Part shown: piece after piece, positions 25,625 to 34,423 of the stretch
Layout: each line of letters begins with the position of its first letter
How positions within the stretch are numbered: the stretch's first letter is position 1
NCBI GenBank assembly: GCA_008080745.1
Contig: SHMX01000007.1
Span: 1-64,000, forward strand
Direction of reading: 5' to 3'
DNA length: 64,000 bases
Source of the DNA: Candidatus Thorarchaeota archaeon
GTDB lineage: Archaea > Asgardarchaeota > Thorarchaeia > Thorarchaeales > Thorarchaeaceae
Position numbers and translations under genes: made by a program
Notes under the pieces: generated by a model
The model's database searches: none
The model's input: the letters and a program-made list of their open reading frames with translations, nothing else
Told to the model about the DNA's origin: nothing

Positions 25625-26781
25625 TGGATATCCCAAAAGGCATGTTGTCATCTCTGCAAGAGCTAGTAGGTTCTCACGGTGTCCAACCAGTTCTATCACG
25701 TGCCCCTGGTCGAATTGAGGTTCTTGGTAACCATACCGATTACAATGGTGGTGTAGTTCTTGCAGCCACTATAGATCGATTTGTTTGGGCATTAGGAATT
25801 CTGAGTGATGAAGTACGTATTCATTCTATTGACTATGATGACACGTTTTCCTTCAGTCCACAAGACATACCGAAGTTCAAAGTAACAAGCTGGACAGAAT
25901 ACGCAAAGGGTATCTATTGGGCTCTTAATCGTCGTAAACACAATCCTTCAGGCATGACGGCGGTGGTTAAAGGTGATGTTCCACAGGGATCCGGTCTCAG
26001 CTCTTCGGCAGCTTTCGAAGTGGCACTAACAAACCTCGTGAGTGAATTGAACTCTCTTAATCTTCCTCCGAAAGCCGCAGCTATGATTGCTTTTGAGGCG
26101 GAACGTGTCTATTGTATGGTTTCTTGTGGCGTGATGGATCAATTCACTTCACAGCTTGGTCAACCAAACTCGCTGATAGGAATCAACTGCCAGAATCTCC
26201 AAGTTAGACATGTAAACATCCATGACGACATTAAATTTGTCGTAGTAGACTCGATGATATCTCGAGCAGCCGGTGATGCATTAAACCAACGGCGTCATGA
26301 GTGTCAACAAGCATTGCGAATATTAAATGAGGCAGGGTGGAATATTGGTACTCTTAGTGATATTGATTCATCCCGTATTGATGATCTTGATGATGTACTG
26401 GAAGAGAAATTATCTCAAAGAGTAGAACATGTAGTAAGAGAGAATCTCAGGGTTCGGAAAGGAATCGAAGCAATTCAGCATAACGATTTAGAGGAATTCG
26501 GATCAATCATGTTCCGTTCTCACATCAGTTCACGTAATCTTTACGAAGTATCTCATCCCAATCTCGATATGTTGGTTGATATGGCAACACGCCACGAAGG
26601 CGTTCTGGGTGCAAGAATGACGGGTGCTGGATTCGGAGGAGCAATTCTCTGTATGGTAAAATCGAAAAACGTAACCAATTTCGTGTCTTATATTCAAAAG
26701 AGATACGAGTCAGAAACAGGTAAGGCTGCCTTTGTCCTAGAGTGTGACATTCCTGGTGGTGTTCAGCTACAAAAAATGTAG
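25621..26781 (+). CDS. galK: Galactokinase
   Basis: A GHMP-family kinase of 386 residues that phosphorylates galactose at C1. The galactokinase signature is 'GRIEVLGNHTDYNGG' (~30-44), the ATP loop 'PQGSGLSSSAAFEVA', the catalytic Asp is in 'CGVMDQFTS', and the C-terminal GHMP motif is 'GARMTGAGFGGAILCMV'. AGGAGG sits a few bases before the start, inside the end of galT, and the ATGA overlap indicates translational coupling. The pair suggests import or intracellular release of galactose-containing glycans; no sugar transporter lies next to it. Confidence 0.93.
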   Translation: MMDIPKGMLSSLQELVGSHGVQPVLSRAPGRIEVLGNHTDYNGGVVLAATIDRFVWALGILSDEVRIHSIDYDDTFSFSPQDIPKFKVTSWTEYAKGIYWALNRRKHNPSGMTAVVKGDVPQGSGLSSSAAFEVALTNLVSELNSLNLPPKAAAMIAFEAERVYCMVSCGVMDQFTSQLGQPNSLIGINCQNLQVRHVNIHDDIKFVVVDSMISRAAGDALNQRRHECQQALRILNEAGWNIGTLSDIDSSRIDDLDDVLEEKLSQRVEHVVRENLRVRKGIEAIQHNDLEEFGSIMFRSHISSRNLYEVSHPNLDMLVDMATRHEGVLGARMTGAGFGGAILCMVKSKNVTNFVSYIQKRYESETGKAAFVLECDIPGGVQLQKM

Positions 26782-26906
26782 CATGTCCCCAGTAAGTGCT
26801 TGAATGCGGCAACTATTATAGATTTGATTCCTACAAGATATTATCATATACTTAGGTTTCGAAATGAGTCAAGCCTCGAAAAGCCGCCACCACCGGGGTC
26901 GCCCTG

Positions 26907-27860
26907 ATGAGCACAAAGCCACATAGAACAAAACTAGATGATAGGTTAGGGACCTTTTTCACATCAGTCAGTGCGGCTTCTATTGTTGCGGTTTCACTCT
27001 ATCTTGTATTCTTTCTGGGCTATCTTCTGACCCATCCTGACCTCATTACTGCGCTACAAGACTCTTTGATTCAACGACGATTCATTGAATTACAACATGT
27101 GTTAGAACAGATTGATGCAGGAGTCATGAGTGTTAGCGGATGGGTTCGTCTTGCATTGGGGCTGGGGCTTCTATTAGTTTCACTTGTATTTGTATTGAAT
27201 ACAGGTGGTATTGTATTTTCAGTATTCATACACAGTCCCTTTAGTGCCGGAGGCACTCCTACCGTCAGTTGGTGGAGGCTAAGCCTTTCTCGGAGCTACT
27301 TGACAATTCGTTTACTCTTCTTCATTTCCGCATACAAAGCTGCGGGAGTCCGAGCCTTTTCTATACTTGAGCAGTTCTTTCCAGGAAATGAATTATTATC
27401 TGTAGGCTTCTTTCTGAGTAGTTCTCTGAGTTTTGGAACGATGATTGTGCTTGCTAGCGTAATCAAAGTTGTCGTGTACGAAGTGGGACGATACGAAGTT
27501 ATGGTTAATGAAAACCGAGCGAGTGTACTCGAGGCTCTGGGCGAATATTTGAAACGTTGGAAAAATGAGATGATTATTCTTGAAGAGGGTACTTTCTCTG
27601 AAGATCAAGGATATGTCAAGGCAAAACTTGAGGACGCTACACGGGATATGCGCTCCAATATTCGGTTATTAGAGCGTGCAAGGAGCGACTTGACCCGCCT
27701 ATCTTCGCCAAATCAAATCATCAGAAAATTATTTCTTACATTTGTGGGGGTTGTGGTCCTTCAGATTGTGACCGATATCATATTGGTAATTGGTTGGGGT
27801 ACAATTCTGGAATTTGTGATTGGACTTGCAACTCATCTGAATTGGAGCTGGGTGATGTAA
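26907..27860 (+). CDS. Multi-pass membrane protein with coiled-coil region, partner of the MinD-like ATPase
   Basis: I do not recognise a family. The 317-residue protein has hydrophobic helices near 20-45, 75-110 (long), 150-190 and 270-310. The soluble stretch ~195-270 is charged and helical ('MVNENRASVLEALGEYLKRW', 'LEDATRDMRSNIRLLERARS') and probably forms a coiled coil in the cytoplasm. The MinD/ParA-like gene starts one base after its stop, so the two are made together; the natural reading is that this is the membrane receptor or cargo for the ATPase (inference). The 5' leader (26867-26906) is unusually GC-rich. Confidence 0.6.
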   Translation: MSTKPHRTKLDDRLGTFFTSVSAASIVAVSLYLVFFLGYLLTHPDLITALQDSLIQRRFIELQHVLEQIDAGVMSVSGWVRLALGLGLLLVSLVFVLNTGGIVFSVFIHSPFSAGGTPTVSWWRLSLSRSYLTIRLLFFISAYKAAGVRAFSILEQFFPGNELLSVGFFLSSSLSFGTMIVLASVIKVVVYEVGRYEVMVNENRASVLEALGEYLKRWKNEMIILEEGTFSEDQGYVKAKLEDATRDMRSNIRLLERARSDLTRLSSPNQIIRKLFLTFVGVVVLQIVTDIILVIGWGTILEFVIGLATHLNWSWVM

Positions 27861-27861
27861 T

Positions 27862-28923
27862 ATGAATAAACCAAAGACGATAATCGTGACGAGTAACAAA
27901 GGCGGAAGTGGTAAGAGCCCAATGTCTATCAATCTTGCAGCTTGGGCGTTATCTAGACCTAAACCTTGGAAGGTCTTAGCAATAGATATCAATCATACCA
28001 ATCAAGATTTCTTCCAGGCCCTGCAGCATCTCCAGTTTTCAGACGAACGCAAGTTTGAAACCGCTTTCTCTTTGGACAAAGTCGGTACTGCTTACTATCT
28101 TCCTCTAAGCGATTCCCTTCATCTTGTTCGCCCCCGTGAATTTCTCCCGTTATCTCCAACTCAGACTACTGAAATCATAGCAAAATCTGATTCAGCATAT
28201 GCCAAACAGACTGGTAGTGCACTGTTCGAACCAGATCTAATAGTTGTAGATGGCAATTATTGTTTCCCAAGTTATCGAGTTAATCCAAATGAAAGGTTAG
28301 AAATTCCTCCATACATCTTCATGAACATCTGGAGTATCACAAGTCCTCACGAGTTACGATTACCTACAGCATACAGAAAAACAATTCAGACCTACAGAGA
28401 TGTCTTCGATTGTCCTGATTGGGACAGTACACATTTTATCAACGTCTTCTCAGTTTTGGAGAAGGAGCGAAAGCTGACCTCTGAATTTCAACGATTAGTA
28501 AGTCTTCAGAGATCAGTCTATGATGTTCCAGGATCAGATGATTTGGCAGGACTCTATAAGAAAATCGTACGCAATTCTGATACAAAAGAAGAGGGATTCT
28601 CATTTGATGCTGTTCAGAATGAGATTTTCTCCCCTATTCTAGCCGAGCTAGAATCACTAATGGTTGAGGATCCAAAGGCTTACTCAGAGGATGTCATCAA
28701 TGCACGCTGGGTTGAGAGAGTAAATATCTTTTTGACTCGACATAAAGTATTCCCAGTTAATGTACTACCCTTCCCACATTACTATCCGTTCCTGAGAAAA
28801 GCAGTAGTTGACATGATTCTGCGAGAACGCTTTGACTTGGAGTTTGTCAGAAAGCTGTTTGGTGACTTCTACAAATGGATGTCTATGTATCTTGACCGGT
28901 TCTTCGCTTATCATATCCGATAA
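27862..28923 (+). CDS. MinD/ParA-like P-loop ATPase, divergent
   Basis: A 353-residue ATPase of the SIMIBI/ParA class. The deviant Walker A is 'SNKGGSGKSPMSINLAAWAL' with the signature Lys13, but with Pro after the Ser where Thr/Ser-Thr is usual. Switch I lies near 'VLAIDINHTNQDFF', and the Walker B-like strand is 'LIVVDGNYCFPSYRVN', which lacks the canonical D-x-P. The C-terminal third is longer than in MinD. Such ATPases position membrane or DNA cargo by ATP-dependent dimerisation. The partner is probably the membrane protein encoded directly upstream. It is convergent with the M23 peptidase gene. Confidence 0.75.
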   Translation: MNKPKTIIVTSNKGGSGKSPMSINLAAWALSRPKPWKVLAIDINHTNQDFFQALQHLQFSDERKFETAFSLDKVGTAYYLPLSDSLHLVRPREFLPLSPTQTTEIIAKSDSAYAKQTGSALFEPDLIVVDGNYCFPSYRVNPNERLEIPPYIFMNIWSITSPHELRLPTAYRKTIQTYRDVFDCPDWDSTHFINVFSVLEKERKLTSEFQRLVSLQRSVYDVPGSDDLAGLYKKIVRNSDTKEEGFSFDAVQNEIFSPILAELESLMVEDPKAYSEDVINARWVERVNIFLTRHKVFPVNVLPFPHYYPFLRKAVVDMILRERFDLEFVRKLFGDFYKWMSMYLDRFFAYHIR

Positions 28924-28931
28924 CTGGTAGA

Positions 28932-29576
28932 TTACGGATAACACAGCTCCCAAGTAGGATGGAATGAATGTATCATCTCCATAATCTCGATGTATCCCTC
29001 TTCTGAGAAATACTGTTTTGGACAATATCGGGTGTTGTCTTGAATAACATCAAAGTGGATATGTGCTCCATCACCAATATTGAGAAAGTTCGCAATCTTC
29101 TCCCCCGTATCTACCCAATCCCCCACTTCAATATCAAACATTGCTAGTTGTCTATCCTTTTCTGCTTCGTTCTGGGTCCAAGGTTCAAAATTATAGCCTA
29201 ATTCAACAGTCGCATTGAATCTAATTGTAATCCTAATGTGGAATCGATTATCCTCGCTCTCTCCGTAATCCGTCCACTCTATATTAGTAACATGTCCCGG
29301 AGCAGCTGCTATCACTACGGAATTGTTAGCAAGGAAGTAATCTATGCCATTATGCTCGAAACCCCATGGACAGTTATCTGATTCGCTATATCCTTCATTG
29401 AAGGCAATATTGTCTGATCGGTTCTCGTAAATCACATTCATGTAATCCAGCTTTGTTGAATCATATCTTCCTCCAGAGTCGAAAAGTATACCAGTCCTAC
29501 TTTGTAGAACGAAGAGGACTACACCTGAGAATACAATGATTATGATAAACAATAAAGCTGCAGTCTTTTTATTCAT
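28932..29576 (-). CDS. M23-family (LytM-like) metallopeptidase, membrane-anchored
   Basis: A 214-residue extracytoplasmic protein. Residues 5-25 are a membrane anchor. The M23/LytM zinc site is visible as His75-x3-Asp79 in 'FEHNGIDYF' and His172-Ile-His174 in 'GDGAHIHFDV', with 'VGDWVDTGEKIANF' as the lipoyl-like turn of the fold. Bacterial M23 enzymes cut peptidoglycan cross-links; this archaeon should lack murein, so the target may be surface proteins, pseudomurein-like material or bacterial prey/neighbour walls (inference). Two late cysteines (in RYCPKQ and ELCYP) may form a disulphide. Confidence 0.8.
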   Translation of the reverse strand: MNKKTAALLFIIIIVFSGVVLFVLQSRTGILFDSGGRYDSTKLDYMNVIYENRSDNIAFNEGYSESDNCPWGFEHNGIDYFLANNSVVIAAAPGHVTNIEWTDYGESEDNRFHIRITIRFNATVELGYNFEPWTQNEAEKDRQLAMFDIEVGDWVDTGEKIANFLNIGDGAHIHFDVIQDNTRYCPKQYFSEEGYIEIMEMIHSFHPTWELCYP

Positions 29577-29670
29577 AATCGAAGATAGCTTTTGAATCTA
29601 AAATGAGTTTCGAAAAAAAGCTGGTACCTTTGTTCACAAATTTCTCAATGAACAAAGGTCTTACTAAATT

Positions 29671-32256
29671 CTAACTGCTAGTCTGTTTTGGACGGATAAC
29701 AACAAAGTAAACTACCACCAGAGCAATAGCCAATAGAGCTCCAACCAATATCAGAACCGTAGGATCTAATGGAGTTTGTTCTGGTGTTGTGGGTGTTGTT
29801 GTAGTAGTTGAGGTGGTCTCTGTTGCTTGATTGTCCACTGTGAGGATGTAAAGAACCTCTGCTGAGTTTCCTGCTTGGTCGAAGGTCTTAGCGACAATGA
29901 CATGATTTCCATCGTCTTCATTTGCAGTTTCCCAGGTAAACGAGAACGCAGCAGATGTATCGTTTGAAACCAGTACATCATCAACATAGAACTCTACTCG
30001 AACGATATCTGAACCCGTACCGTCAACCGTTGCAATCAGACTGACATCGCCACTGACTGTCGACTCATTTGTAATCGAGTTCAAGACTATTGTTGGCGCA
30101 ACAGTATCTACTACGGTATATGTGTGATAATCTGTTCCGTCACTTGAGGAGGAAACCTTTTCAAAGGTATCATTGGCTACTACCCGATATTCTATCTCGG
30201 AGTTCCAAGTCTGGAATGGAATAGTTGCTGTGTAATTTGAAGCGACTGTTTCAGTCATAACAACTCCAGACCATGTTCCACCATCAACTCTGTATTCTAG
30301 CCAGACGGTGTCAAGAGCCGAATCCTCAACTAGAGCATAGACATCAACATTCTCATCCGGATTGGGCTCTAACGGTGTTTGTTTCACATCACTGATGATT
30401 GGTGCAGAACCCTCATAGAGATAGAAGTCATCAAAGATAATCTCCAGTTTCCCACCAGCATCCGTATCTCCCTCTATTGCAACATAATCGATTGATATCG
30501 GAGACTCTTCAAATGTGTCATAGAAATCCTGGTATAGATTAATCTGGGTGTTTATCCAAGTACCAGTCTGATTTGCTTCTGGTAACATGATATATGCATC
30601 ACCCTCACCACCATATGTTGAACTTCGTCCTGTTGCAAGTACATAGTAGATATTGTAATCATAGAAGCTAACGTAGATTAGGATTTCATCATTCTCAAGT
30701 GCTGAGAAGTCATCAAGGTACCAATTGAAATCTAGATAGAGTTCAGTTGTTGAGTTCAGAGCTCTCTCCTTGAGTTCTTGATCCATCCATATAGCGGTGT
30801 TATCCGTTAGTGTGAGATTTGCAGCTTTGTTTCCAGAATAGGCAAAGTCTGTGACTAGCAGATTTGGATCCTCATCTATTCCGCTTGTTCCCCACGAACG
30901 TATAGGTGTACCAACATCAAGCTGGTCTTCATAATCTCGGTCATTTAGAGCTGAAGCCATTAACCTCATGTCATCCATTAGGAATACTAATCTACTGCCG
31001 GGCTCTCTGCATTCCATATGGATTTCTATATGCTCAATTACTAACTCTGTAGTTGTATTCAGAGCTGTCACGTCCTCCCAGATACTTCTATTGAAATAGT
31101 TCCAAGTACCTGTAGAATTGAAATCGTCTACATGAATTGCATTATATCCCTCATATTGGATTGGCGCAGAAGTACCCACATAACAGAACCAGTAGAAGAG
31201 ATGGAATTCGTGGGTGTTATTTGCCATTTCTATCTGCATGTAAATATAACTATCCACATCTGGGACTTGCCAATCATCTATCTTCCACGGGAACTCGAGT
31301 CGATCTTGATTGTCGCTGGTTAATCGAATAGTAGGACCGAACGAGATTTCTGCATTACTCTCATTTCCTCGGGATAGAGTAGTCATGTTAATGGCCCAAT
31401 TCCCTTCCTGTTTCTCTGTCGTTTGAGAAATATCTCCAGGGTCTCTATCTGCTGTTGAATACCATGTACCAGATCCTTCGAAATTACCATTATTCACACT
31501 ACCACCAATTCTTACTGTGCCGTTTACCAAATAGAAGTCATCAACAAAGACTCGACTGTAAGCTGATTCTTCTGTCTGAAGATAGAAATACATAGTTGTG
31601 AACGCTGATGGATATGCTCCAAAGACTTCGAAGAAATCTTCTGTGATATTACGGTTGAAAGAGTTCCACTGGTCTAGTGGACTGTCTAAGTTGAAATATG
31701 CGTAGGAAGTACTATTCGAACTGATACTTGCTCCCTTCATGTAATAGTGCAAGTATTTTGAAGCAAAACCTTCTTTCATCCTTAGCTCAAGGTGGAAGAA
31801 ATTGACCTCTGAAGGATTCCAAATTGCATCCAAGAAGTAATCAAAACTAATCGTGAGATTTGTAGGATTATCCCATTGAGACTGTGGATTTGGATTTAAT
31901 TGTGCCTCTGAGTGATGGTATTCATCAACAGCCTTGACTTGCATACCAAAGGATTTGCTTCCCTCATTGACTGGCCACGGATTAGATGCATACCACGTGA
32001 AATGCTCAGTGGTTCGAAAGTCACCGAATGAATCAGGGTCATGTGGATTGTTCCAATTCTCAAATCTACCGTTTTCTACATGGCTCATTTTCCAGTCATC
32101 AGTTGCTGTATTGATAGTGGAGAGAGATGTATCACTCTTAGAACCAATTACTTTTCTTTCTGTTGTAGTGGTTTGGAAAAATTCACTACTCGCGATTGCT
32201 AATGGGCTTGCTAAAAGAAAAACCATCAACAAAGCTATTGGGACTATTCTTCTCAT
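29671..32256 (-). CDS. Large membrane-anchored surface protein with repeated CBM-like domains
   Basis: A secreted protein of about 861 residues. It has a signal peptide (~1-22), then three homologous ~190-residue beta-sandwich modules (about 40-255, 256-440, 440-640), each opening with 'NG.fE.w' or 'D' variants and ending 'DD..L' with a 'W..fN..I.edf' block, resembling carbohydrate-binding jelly rolls. Two Ig-like domains follow, then a Thr-rich stalk (TTSTTTTTPTTPEQTP), a C-terminal membrane helix and a short basic tail. Many N-x-S/T sites suggest glycosylation. The ATG at 32256 is preferred to an in-frame TTG at 32268. Function is probably surface-layer or adhesion. Confidence 0.8.
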   Translation of the reverse strand: MRRIVPIALLMVFLLASPLAIASSEFFQTTTTERKVIGSKSDTSLSTINTATDDWKMSHVENGRFENWNNPHDPDSFGDFRTTEHFTWYASNPWPVNEGSKSFGMQVKAVDEYHHSEAQLNPNPQSQWDNPTNLTISFDYFLDAIWNPSEVNFFHLELRMKEGFASKYLHYYMKGASISSNSTSYAYFNLDSPLDQWNSFNRNITEDFFEVFGAYPSAFTTMYFYLQTEESAYSRVFVDDFYLVNGTVRIGGSVNNGNFEGSGTWYSTADRDPGDISQTTEKQEGNWAINMTTLSRGNESNAEISFGPTIRLTSDNQDRLEFPWKIDDWQVPDVDSYIYMQIEMANNTHEFHLFYWFCYVGTSAPIQYEGYNAIHVDDFNSTGTWNYFNRSIWEDVTALNTTTELVIEHIEIHMECREPGSRLVFLMDDMRLMASALNDRDYEDQLDVGTPIRSWGTSGIDEDPNLLVTDFAYSGNKAANLTLTDNTAIWMDQELKERALNSTTELYLDFNWYLDDFSALENDEILIYVSFYDYNIYYVLATGRSSTYGGEGDAYIMLPEANQTGTWINTQINLYQDFYDTFEESPISIDYVAIEGDTDAGGKLEIIFDDFYLYEGSAPIISDVKQTPLEPNPDENVDVYALVEDSALDTVWLEYRVDGGTWSGVVMTETVASNYTATIPFQTWNSEIEYRVVANDTFEKVSSSSDGTDYHTYTVVDTVAPTIVLNSITNESTVSGDVSLIATVDGTGSDIVRVEFYVDDVLVSNDTSAAFSFTWETANEDDGNHVIVAKTFDQAGNSAEVLYILTVDNQATETTSTTTTTPTTPEQTPLDPTVLILVGALLAIALVVVYFVVIRPKQTSS

Positions 32257-32356
32257 TATTATCGCCAATATGCAATTCTTCTAATGGGGATTCATAATCC
32301 TTTTCGTTCTATAAATCATTGGTTTGAATTTCAGATATTTCTATAACACAGCAATA

Positions 32357-32382
32357 TGTACACATATGTACATTGATGTACA
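32357..32382 (+). promoter_or_regulatory. Three phased TGTACA operator boxes (TRP-box-like) upstream of trpB2
   Basis: TGTACA occurs at 32357, 32367 and 32377, exactly one helical turn apart and each as ATGTACA. It lies just upstream of the TATA box of trpB2. TGTACA is the reported TRP-box consensus bound by the repressor TrpY of Methanothermobacter, which also controls trpB2 there (from memory). No trpY gene is recognised in the window. Confidence 0.7.
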
Positions 32383-32394
32383 TTAATGCGTAAC

Positions 32395-32404
32395 CTATAT
32401 ATAG
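32395..32404 (+). promoter_or_regulatory. TATA box of trpB2
   Basis: CTATATATAG, itself a palindrome, lies 12 bases after the last TGTACA box. The expected transcription start is near 32427-32430, giving a long leader before the ATG at 32663. A repressor on the boxes would sit next to TBP/TFB. Confidence 0.6.
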
Positions 32405-32662
32405 GGGTCTTGAAACGCACCAGACAGCCCTTTCGAGGTGTCTATGGTGTCGAGAGTGTATCATTACCAATGGCATTGGGGTCCACGAGGACCCGTCTAG
32501 TTAGTTCGCCAGTTGTCCGATTGATACAGGCTCTTAATCACTGCTCTCAGAGTTGCTCTTTTTATCAACCAATCAGCGAGTTGCAGCTTTCATTTACTCT
32601 GATTGCAGACCCAGAAGATTCGTCGAGAGGGCGTATGTCACAAAATATTGGACGTAACATCC

Positions 32663-34021
32663 ATGAGTGTAAACAAGAATCGAATTACATTAGATATAGA
32701 AGATGTTCCAAAAAACTATGTCAACATAGTACCATATCTATCGGAGCCTTTAGCTCCTCCCATAGATCCTGGAACTGGTGAACCAGCTAGTCCTGATGTG
32801 CTTACTGCAATTTTTGCACAAGAGTGTGTTAGGCAGGAAGCAACTCAAGACAAGCTCGTAAAGATACCCACAGAGATTAGAGAAGCCCTGATGCGTTTTG
32901 GGCGACCAAGCCCTCTTCAGAGAGCAGTAAGACTTGAGGAACAGTTGAGGACCCCTGCGCGGATATATTTCAAGCGTGAGGATGTATCACCGACTGGAAG
33001 CCATAAGCTGAATACTGCATTAGCTCAAGCATATTATGCAGCAAAAGAAGGCACTGAACGTCTGGCCACCGAGACTGGAGCTGGACAATGGGGAAGTGCT
33101 GTAGCTTTAGCTTGCTCTGTCTTTGATATAGAAGCGATGGTGTATATGGTCAAAATCAGCTACGAGCAGAAGAGATATCGTGGAACCCTCATGCGCTCTT
33201 TTGGAGCTACTATCGTTCCAAGTCCATCGGATATCACTGAATTTGGTCGTAAGATTTTGAAAGCTAATCCGGATCACCCAGGAACACTTGGTATAGCGAT
33301 TAGTGAGGCCCTGGAGGACACTCTTAGTCGTGAAGATACCAAGTATACATTGGGTTCGGTGCTGAACCACGTCTTATTACATCAGACAGTAATTGGGCAA
33401 GAGGTTATAGCACAACTTGAGAGTGTTGATGAAAAAGTCGACACCTTAATCGGATGCGTGGGTGGCGGTAGCAATTTTGGCGGAATGGTGTTTCCCTTCC
33501 TAGCTGATTCAAGATTTGATGATGTGGATTATATTGCTGTTGAACCAACGGCATGTCCTACTTTGACAAAGGGCGAATACAAATATGATTTTGGAGATAC
33601 AGCAGGTCTTACTCCAAAGTTGAAAATGTATTCTCTTGGTCAAAACTTCACACCACCAAAAATTCATGCAGGAGGGCTGAGATACCATGGAATGGCTCCT
33701 ACTATCAGTGCTCTGGTGCATGAGGGTAGGATCAAACCTATTGCTTATGATCAGGTTGAGGTGCTACATGCCGGGGTCCTTTTTGCAAAGTGTGAAGGAA
33801 TTATTCCTGCACCCGAATCAGCACATGCAATCAAGGCAGCAATAGATCGTGCTCTCTATGCAAAGAGAAACAATAGAGAAGAAACAATCGTACTCAATCT
33901 CTCAGGTCATGGATATTTTGACATGGGTGCATATGACAGTCTATTATCGGGCAGTCTATCATCAGAAGAGGGTTCTTTACCGAAAGGAGAAATCAGTATT
34001 GCACGAGAACAGACTGCCTGA
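32663..34021 (+). CDS. trpB2: Tryptophan synthase beta chain, TrpB2 type
   Basis: A PLP enzyme of 452 residues that condenses indole with serine. The PLP lysine is Lys115 in '[20 protein letters not shown]', the phosphate loop is GGGSNFGG (267-274), and the long N-terminus with 'YVNIVPYL' plus the insertion '[20 protein letters not shown]' are features of the TrpB2 group, distinct from the TrpA-coupled TrpB1. I chose ATG 32663 ([14 protein letters not shown]); a TTG frame start at 32603 adds unconserved residues. No trpA or other trp gene is adjacent, typical for TrpB2, which is thought to salvage indole or act on phosphoserine. Control is probably through the TGTACA boxes. Confidence 0.92.
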   Translation: MSVNKNRITLDIEDVPKNYVNIVPYLSEPLAPPIDPGTGEPASPDVLTAIFAQECVRQEATQDKLVKIPTEIREALMRFGRPSPLQRAVRLEEQLRTPARIYFKREDVSPTGSHKLNTALAQAYYAAKEGTERLATETGAGQWGSAVALACSVFDIEAMVYMVKISYEQKRYRGTLMRSFGATIVPSPSDITEFGRKILKANPDHPGTLGIAISEALEDTLSREDTKYTLGSVLNHVLLHQTVIGQEVIAQLESVDEKVDTLIGCVGGGSNFGGMVFPFLADSRFDDVDYIAVEPTACPTLTKGEYKYDFGDTAGLTPKLKMYSLGQNFTPPKIHAGGLRYHGMAPTISALVHEGRIKPIAYDQVEVLHAGVLFAKCEGIIPAPESAHAIKAAIDRALYAKRNNREETIVLNLSGHGYFDMGAYDSLLSGSLSSEEGSLPKGEISIAREQTA

Positions 34022-34423
34022 AAATGACCCGAATACAACTTTTCTACAAATAAGTAGAAGGTTTGAAGATATGGACACTCATCATTGGCGATGGCGACGT
34101 CATGCGACTTGGCGCAACCAAGTAGCTTAATGTGACAAAGGGAGGGGGACGAGGCTCAATGCTCTTTTTTGGGTAACAATGTTTATATTGATACAATTTT
34201 GGCAATGACTTGGTGAATCACATAATGAGGTCTTGCGTTCACAGGCGATTGTGTTCATCTGTAACTACATCGCTCACATAAAAAACGAAATCGATTCTCT
34301 AGTGGTTTCTCCATTCTCGCTGTTTTTCAGTTCTCTGGTTTTGTATTCTAGTGGACTCTCTGTTCAGCGATTTCTTTCATTATATGAAACGAATTCAACT
34401 AAACTAATTCTAGGTGAAATGTT
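34022..34423 (+). other. Intergenic region before the his operon
   Basis: About 400 bases without a credible gene. It holds a small hairpin (ACTTGG 34107-34112 / CCAAGT 34118-34123, loop CGCAA), a TATA-like GTTTATATTG (34181-34190), and nearer the operon a second TATA-like TTATAT (34380-34385). The latter would start the transcript near 34408, just before AGGTGA (34412-34417) and the hisG ATG, so it is the likelier his promoter. The stretch between the two boxes shows nothing I can name. Confidence 0.5.

Larger units (their letters stand above)
32257..32662 (+). other. Divergent intergenic region carrying the trpB2 control sequences
   Basis: This ~400-bp region separates the surface-protein gene from trpB2. 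It holds the three TGTACA boxes (32357-32382), a TATA box (32395-32404), and a leader of about 235 bases with a small hairpin GGGTCC/GGACCC (32479-32494, loop ACGA). A second, weaker TATA-like stretch TTTTTATCA lies near 32558. No convincing leader peptide or tRNA-like element is seen. Confidence 0.6.

Noticed and set aside
32386-32781. A 131-codon frame overlapping the trpB2 leader
   Set aside because: It starts upstream of the TATA box, overlaps the trpB2 coding start in another frame and shows no protein-like pattern.
34081-34140. Hairpin ACTTGG/CCAAGT as a trpB2 terminator
   Set aside because: Six base pairs, no T-run, and about 90 bases after the stop; too weak to call.
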